Source: Anopheles merus
Taxonomy: Eukaryota > Arthropoda > Insecta > Diptera > Culicidae
Length of the DNA stretch: 64,000 nucleotides
Assembly (NCBI RefSeq): GCF_017562075.2
Contig: NW_024427662.1
Location: 1-64,000, forward strand
Reading direction: 5' to 3'
In this document: piece after piece, positions 59,901-64,000 of the stretch
Position numbering within the stretch: position 1 is the stretch's first letter
Layout of the letters: each line of letters starts with the position of its first letter
Program-made: the position numbers and the translations under genes
The notes under the pieces: generated by a model
Database searches by the model: none
What the model saw: only the letters and a program-made list of their open reading frames with translations
What the model was told of the DNA's origin: nothing

Positions 59901-61027
59901 GCAAACGGCAAAACGAAGAAAATGGCAAAACCCAAAAAACCCTTCTCCATTGTCTTCTAATCACACCTGGCAATTAGCGTGACAATAGAACAGACAGACA
60001 CACATACGCTGTTTAACGGTCGATGCATATCGGTGCGCGAACGTGTGACCCACTCCGAGGGCCGAGGAGACAAATTGTCCCGCGGCTTATTACAACGATA
60101 GCATTGTTTCTCCCCAGTCTCTGTTTGGCTGCGCAAGCAACGGTGCTGACGGTGTGACAAAATATTGTACCTCACATACCTAACCACAAATTGTTGACCG
60201 CCTGCGCTCCTGGGTCGGCTCGCGTCGCAACACCATTGTTCCTCGGGCTTACTTCAACCGTCCGTGACACGGGCGAAAACCGCATGAGTCACGCACGCAA
60301 AGCTCTATCCCGAATGTATTATGTTGAGTGTGATCGAAAACACCTTTTTAAAGCGTAAAATAATACACCTTACTAACCGTGCTTTCCCGTTCTCTGTTTC
60401 CTCTACGTTACAGTGTTCTTCGAACCCACGGACATGCGGATTGCGGCAAGACCATTCGCCGCCCGGAATGCCAAACTGGCGGCCCTCGCCAAACGTGCCG
60501 TCAAGTTCATCTCGCCCAACATTCACGAGCTGGCCGAAATTGCGAAGGCCCTACACTATCCCGGTCCAGCTCCGCGCAAGCTAATGGATGAGTACGCGAC
60601 GCTCGGCGAGCTGCTGGCAGACGTTAAACCGCTCGGCCTGTTTGTGAATAAAACCATCGATCATGTGCTGGTAACACTGGGCCATCATGGCGTTGCCGTG
60701 TTTCGTCGCACCGCGGCCACGGTGCCATTTTTCAACCCGTCCCACCAATACGCCCCAGTGCCGGAAGGTGGTGGCGGTTCTGGGCGTTTCTATCCGGCTC
60801 CGAAGCTAGCCCAAATCGTGAACGTTTCCGGTGCGGGCGATAGCTTCACGAGCGGATTCATTGTGGCCGCCCTTGCCAGTCGCACGGAGCCGGTGTGCGT
60901 GAATGTGGCCCTGGAGGCGGCCGGGTGCGCTTTGCAGGCGCGCAGTGCCGTCGCGGACCAATACTTTGACCGCACGCATCCTTGCTGGGCAAATGAGGCG
61001 GGAGCTCCCTATCGTTCGCTTGACTAA
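50998..61027 (+). CDS. pfkB-family kinase, pseudouridine kinase-like (5' exon not found)
   Basis: Four exons join in phase: 50998-51123, 51342-51506, 52235-52349 and 60414-61027, ending in TAA; together about 339 residues. Donors are GTGAGT, GTAAGT and GTGAGT; acceptors TTTCCAG, CTTCACAG, ATCAAG (weak) and GTTACAG. Family hallmarks in order are SAGGVARNIAEG (sugar-binding GG region), ISAVGNDQNG, VVGDMDAHQ, VIDANVS, KPVFFEPTD (spanning the last splice) and the pfkB signature NVSGAGDSFTSGF, whose Asp is the catalytic base. The family phosphorylates sugars or nucleosides with ATP in the cytosol. The FFEPTD and GDMD segments are most like pseudouridine kinases; the exact substrate is inference. 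An in-frame stop upstream of 50998 shows that an earlier exon, carrying the start and the first beta strand, is spliced on; I could not locate it. The third intron seen, 8064 bp, contains two antisense genes. Polyadenylation signals AATAAA lie at 61496 and near 61738. Confidence 0.88.
53542..54666 (-). CDS. Pasiflora-like claudin-family four-TM protein
   Basis: Four exons join in phase: 54666-54624, 54413-54205, 54101-53906 and 53825-53542, with introns of 210, 103 and 80 bp (donors GTAAGT, GTACGT, GTAAGT). The product has 243 residues. Membrane helices lie at about 16-41, 98-121, 138-158 and 180-202. The first outer loop has the claudin-type signature G55-L56-W57, C60 and C78. The tail is charged and ends in a His/Ser-rich stretch (HPSHHTSRSLHSGGYI). 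This layout matches the insect pasiflora group of claudin-like proteins, which in Drosophila build septate junctions in epithelia and in the glial blood-brain barrier. Which member this is cannot be settled by eye. The gene lies antisense inside an intron of the pfkB kinase gene and in tandem with a paralogue at 56404-58005. AATAAA signals on this strand at 52640-52635 and 52625-52620 would give a 3' UTR of about 0.9 kb. Confidence 0.9.
54971..55161. mobile_element. Probable hAT-like MITE
   Basis: About 191 bp. The left end CAGTGCTCTCCAACCT and the inverted right end GTGGTCTCCAACCT match except for one base and the first two positions. Flanking 8-mers CTCTAGAG (54963-54970) and CACTAGAG (55162-55169) agree at seven of eight positions, as in an aged hAT duplication. 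GGCAGACCACTTGG near the left end and GGACCAC motifs near the right add subterminal symmetry. It lies between the two claudin-like genes. Confidence 0.7.
55170..56403. other. Spacer between the claudin-like genes, mainly 3' UTR
   Basis: Downstream of the 56404-58005 gene on its own strand. An AATAAA on the minus strand at 55325-55320 may end its transcript. No further coding exon seen. Confidence 0.4.
56404..58005 (-). CDS. Pasiflora-like claudin-family four-TM protein
   Basis: Three exons join in phase: 58005-57732, 56872-56745 and 56670-56404, with introns of 859 and 74 bp (donors GTAAGT and GTACAG; acceptors TATTTCAG and TTAATCAG). The product has 222 residues. Membrane helices lie at about 10-32, 98-121, 135-158 and 173-194. 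The first outer loop carries G47-L48-W49, C52 and C71 with the surrounding GLWTHCFRSLPD and GCRWVYDPFTTGYDEIRGF, which closely recall Drosophila pasiflora proteins. These are septate-junction components needed for epithelial and blood-brain barriers. The short basic tail contains KRRQLKESQ. It is a tandem paralogue of the 53542-54666 gene, about 1.7 kb upstream on the same strand, and both are antisense inside the pfkB intron. Assignment to pasi1 or pasi2 is left open. Confidence 0.93.
58006..60413. other. Intron of the kinase gene, upstream of the claudin-like gene
   Basis: Holds the 5' flank and presumably the promoter of the 56404-58005 gene, then sequence without frames resembling known proteins. 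I cannot assign a start site. Confidence 0.4.
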
Positions 61028-62010
61028 TACTTTGGTGGGTGGGAGATGTGGCTTGGCTTTTTTTTGTACCGTGCGTTACGAGCCATGCCGACAAAAGTAG
61101 GTCAAAATTTTAACGACATGAAAACGACCACCAGTAAGAGAGTGGGATAGTATGAAGACTATGGACATATTACACTAAAGGTAGGTGTAGGAAATTACCA
61201 CAACGTAGCGACTGTATTTTTCGGCCGCTGTGAGCTACGGCAAGGCCAAATACAGTACTGCACTATTCTGCAAACATCTACAAGCTTCCGATATAAGAAC
61301 GATTCTATTAAGTTCTATCGTTTCTTAATTTAGATGAAATGGAGAGAAAAAAAACCCCGTACAAAGCATTTTAAAATCACAAAGCAAGTGGCATTTTCAC
61401 ACGTCGTTGCATTCTTATGCGCTGGGAACTGATCGCGGGAATGATCAACTGATCATTGGCGGAATGAAAATGCACACCAATGCCGCCCCTATGGCAATAA
61501 AAAAACCTGTAACACACACTACCTTCCCGCGACATTCAGACAATGTTTATCTTAATATGTTAGATTTTAAATAGCAAGTGGGGAAGAAAAGCTTTTATCA
61601 ATTCCTGTCGTATGCATTGCACCGCCGCCTTTAACCTGTTCAGCAAACAGTAACAACACTTCGCTGTCTACCTCCGATTGCCGGACGGGCGCGTATTTTA
61701 TAAGTAGATTCTAAAGGAAGTATGCTAATTTACTCTTAAATAAAATGTTTCGTAGCTTGTTAAATGCTTTCGAGCTGCAACTGTGCGAGTAAAGTGCTAA
61801 AAAAGGCCAAGAATGTTGCATCCAATTAGCTTAGCAGCAGCTTAAGCTCTCTTTACAACGATTGTGTTGTACTTTTAACAACGAAACATCTTTCTCGTGG
61901 CCAAACACATACAGGTGGGCATACTGTGGTCCCGCAATTGGGGAGGCAAAACAAAAAAGCTTTCATGTTAAACATCACGGGAAGTGGTCCATAGTAGTGA
62001 TGGGGAAAGT
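61028..62010. other. 3' flank of the kinase gene
   Basis: Contains AATAAA at 61496-61501 and again near 61738, either of which could end the kinase transcript. No gene seen. Confidence 0.5.
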
Positions 62011-62013
62011 TGG

Positions 62014-62405
62014 CGACTCCGATGCGATTCGGGATCGACTAATTTCGGGATCGACTCCGGAAGGTAGTTCCGTCCAGCATTATCCAGAGTCGTTCGGAAT
62101 CGTTCGGAGTCGTCCAGAGTCGCCCGGAGCCGGCCGGAGTCGTAGAGAGCCGGAGTCCTCCGGAATCAGTTGGAGTCGAAGTCGTCCGGAGATTGAAACA
62201 AAGGCCTATTACGAAGTGCACGCGCAAAATAAAAGACAAAAAACACAACGAAATGAAATGCCTGATCACAAGCACATTGCATAGGACGGCTTCTGTTTAC
62301 TGCGGTCGACTCTGGACGACTCCGAATGACTCCGACGCCGGTCGACTCCGGTCGACTCCAGCGGACTCCGGACGAGTCCGACTCCCGTGTCGGATCGGAG
62401 TCGTG
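62014..62405. repeat. Inverted pair of GGAGTCG-rich arrays
   Basis: The left arm (about 62081-62190) repeats GGAGTCG and near variants on the plus strand at 8- to 10-bp spacing, for example CGGAGTCGTCCAGAGTCG. After about 110 bp of unrelated sequence, the right arm (about 62302-62385) repeats the complement, CGACTCCGG. Two CGACTCC copies precede the left arm, with TTCGGGATCGACT repeated just there. The arms could fold back on each other. I see no clean target duplication. Confidence 0.75.
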
Positions 62406-62409
62406 AGTG

Positions 62410-64000
62410 CGCTCCATAGAGCACATCACCAGTCCACAGCTTAACCACCGGAAGCAACTGTTTGCTGTGGCGCTCTCGGTGAGCTGTGTGGCACACTTGT
62501 AGGCTGTGTGACGGCTTAACAATGTTTCGTTCCGCGTGCTGCAGATCGAATTTGGCATATTAGTCACTCACAAACACTGGAGTAAGATGTAAAGTCCCAC
62601 TTTTTTCCGTTATACCCTGGAAGCGCTGGTGCGCCGGCATCCCGAGGAGTGGTGTTGTATTTGCATGCCACCGGGATAGGAATGGCCAAACAACAACTTC
62701 TGTTTTTCCGCTACACCACCATTCCTGGAGTGTGCAAACAACGCGGTTCGAACGGTCGAGCCCCCATCGCAGTTTTGGGGCCGTGGGGTTTTTCCCACTT
62801 TTAAAACCTGCCTGTGTGCCGATGAGCGTTTATGGTTGTTGAACGGTTTCGGCTCGTTTCGAGGATCATCGCTCGAACGACCCAAGTATTTGCTTGTGGC
62901 AAATATAAACCGCCCCATTTAGGCTGGAGCACGGGGCTCGGGAAAGCATGCTTGCAGGTGGCAATCGCACAGCACTTCAGCATGTTCATCATCATCAACG
63001 GACGGCCAACCACCGAACGCGGTTGTGTTGTTGTTTGCTGCGATTGCCAACTGTTGCGCTTCGGGCAGGACCATCGGGCTCGCTGGCGGCGCTTCGCCCT
63101 AATGACGATTGGGCCAATAATTTTTCACACAAAGATCAATCGAAGCAACCGCGTATTAAAAGTACATTTGAAAGGTAATCCCGCCAGTAGTGGCGCGGTT
63201 GGATTTGTCCGTACGTGGAAGGGTGTTATGAAGTACCGGCATTCTCTTGTCAAAGTGTTTTTTTCTTCGCACCGTCTTTGCTGTCTTCGTCGGTACGGTT
63301 GGGAACGGAACTTTTTGAAATAGCGCGAGCCCCTCCCTATACGGCGGTGATGATGATCACATTACGCGATGGTGTTTGGCGTGTGTCTCTGTTAAATGCC
63401 ACCGTCGACTATCGCCTTGAATGGACGTAGTGTTTGATATCGTAAAACTGTTTGTTCATTACGATCGTTGTTATTCACGGAGCAGAGACAATTTGTGATC
63501 GCACACTCGATGACACAGAACGGGGTAGAGTTCTTCCTAATTAACTCGCAATGAGTCACACACGGGCGACGGAGGAAGCCAACTAAAAGGCACTTCAGCA
63601 TGTATAAGCACACAAACACACGCACACAAACTGCTCTGGGTAGGCAAATTCCTTGAGAAATGTACTGCTTTTAGCACGCACGACAGATCTCCACCCAAGG
63701 GACAAGAGGTTCCCCAGCGTGATGCGTCGTAACACAACCCAATGCTACTACAGTAGATCCCAACCACACTCACACAACCCACAGCAAACTAACGCTGCTG
63801 ATGTAGCCCGATGCACCGCGAACCGCAAAAGCACAGAGGACAGCGCCTACTCTTCGTCGTCACCTAGCCACACACAGAGCAACACCGTTCGCTTCCGATT
63901 GTGATTCCCACTGCAGTAATGTGCGCGTCCGCACCAATATCGTGTCACCGTCACCGTGCACCGTACACTGTCGTTGGGGTGTTGGTTCCGAGCGACGGCA
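62410..64000. other. Non-coding stretch at the right end
   Basis: Mixed composition with many short overlapping frames. The segment at about 63780-63904 (ending STEDSAYSSSSPSHTQSNTVRFRL) reads like a low-complexity coding tail but has no splice support, so I do not call it. Confidence 0.4.

Noticed and set aside
61862..62567. Arg/Ser/Pro-rich frames up to 140 codons
   Set aside because: They are translations of the GGAGTCG arrays.

Overview
The window looks like nuclear DNA of a dipteran insect, most likely a mosquito of the Anopheles type. The grounds are short GT-AG introns of about 70 to 220 bp between coding exons, mid-range base composition, dense AC, GA and TC microsatellites, a SINE200-like tRNA-derived SINE, and a complete BEL/Pao retrotransposon. 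The species assignment is inference. Nothing suggests a prokaryotic replicon, CRISPR array or operon.

Layout. Positions 1-14039 are mostly non-coding, with a long TC run, one SINE, a possible non-LTR tail and three weak coding candidates on the minus strand. A well-supported plus-strand gene for a helical protein of unknown function lies at 14040-15797, with one small in-frame intron. Three minus-strand exons at 17569-18713 fit together as the C-terminal part of a single-pass membrane protein. An apparently intact BEL/Pao LTR retrotransposon occupies 19316-26744; its 897-bp LTRs look identical by eye, it has a 5-bp target duplication, and it carries one 1767-residue gag-pol frame that begins with a PHD finger. 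Positions 26750-48424 hold no gene I can support. They contain microsatellites, a cluster of inverted and direct repeats (36.9-37.8 kb), three MITE-like elements with clear terminal inverted repeats and target duplications (41.7-43.9 kb), and a 5'-truncated non-LTR retrotransposon (45.6-46.6 kb).

The right third is the gene-rich part. A three-exon glutamine-rich gene (48425-49561, minus) lies upstream of a pfkB-family sugar or nucleoside kinase gene on the plus strand (50998-61027; most like pseudouridine kinases; first coding exon not found). The third intron seen in the kinase gene is about 8 kb and contains two complete genes on the opposite strand. Both encode four-transmembrane claudin-like proteins of the pasiflora type, which in flies work at septate junctions. 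The last 3 kb are non-coding as far as I can see, apart from an unusual inverted pair of GGAGTCG-rich arrays.

The two claudin-like genes probably share a role in epithelial and glial barriers. The kinase gene around them is metabolic, so this is physical nesting rather than a pathway. No wholly new biochemical system is evident. The most unusual items are the nested antisense pair, the PHD finger in a very young BEL element, and several repeat families I cannot name.
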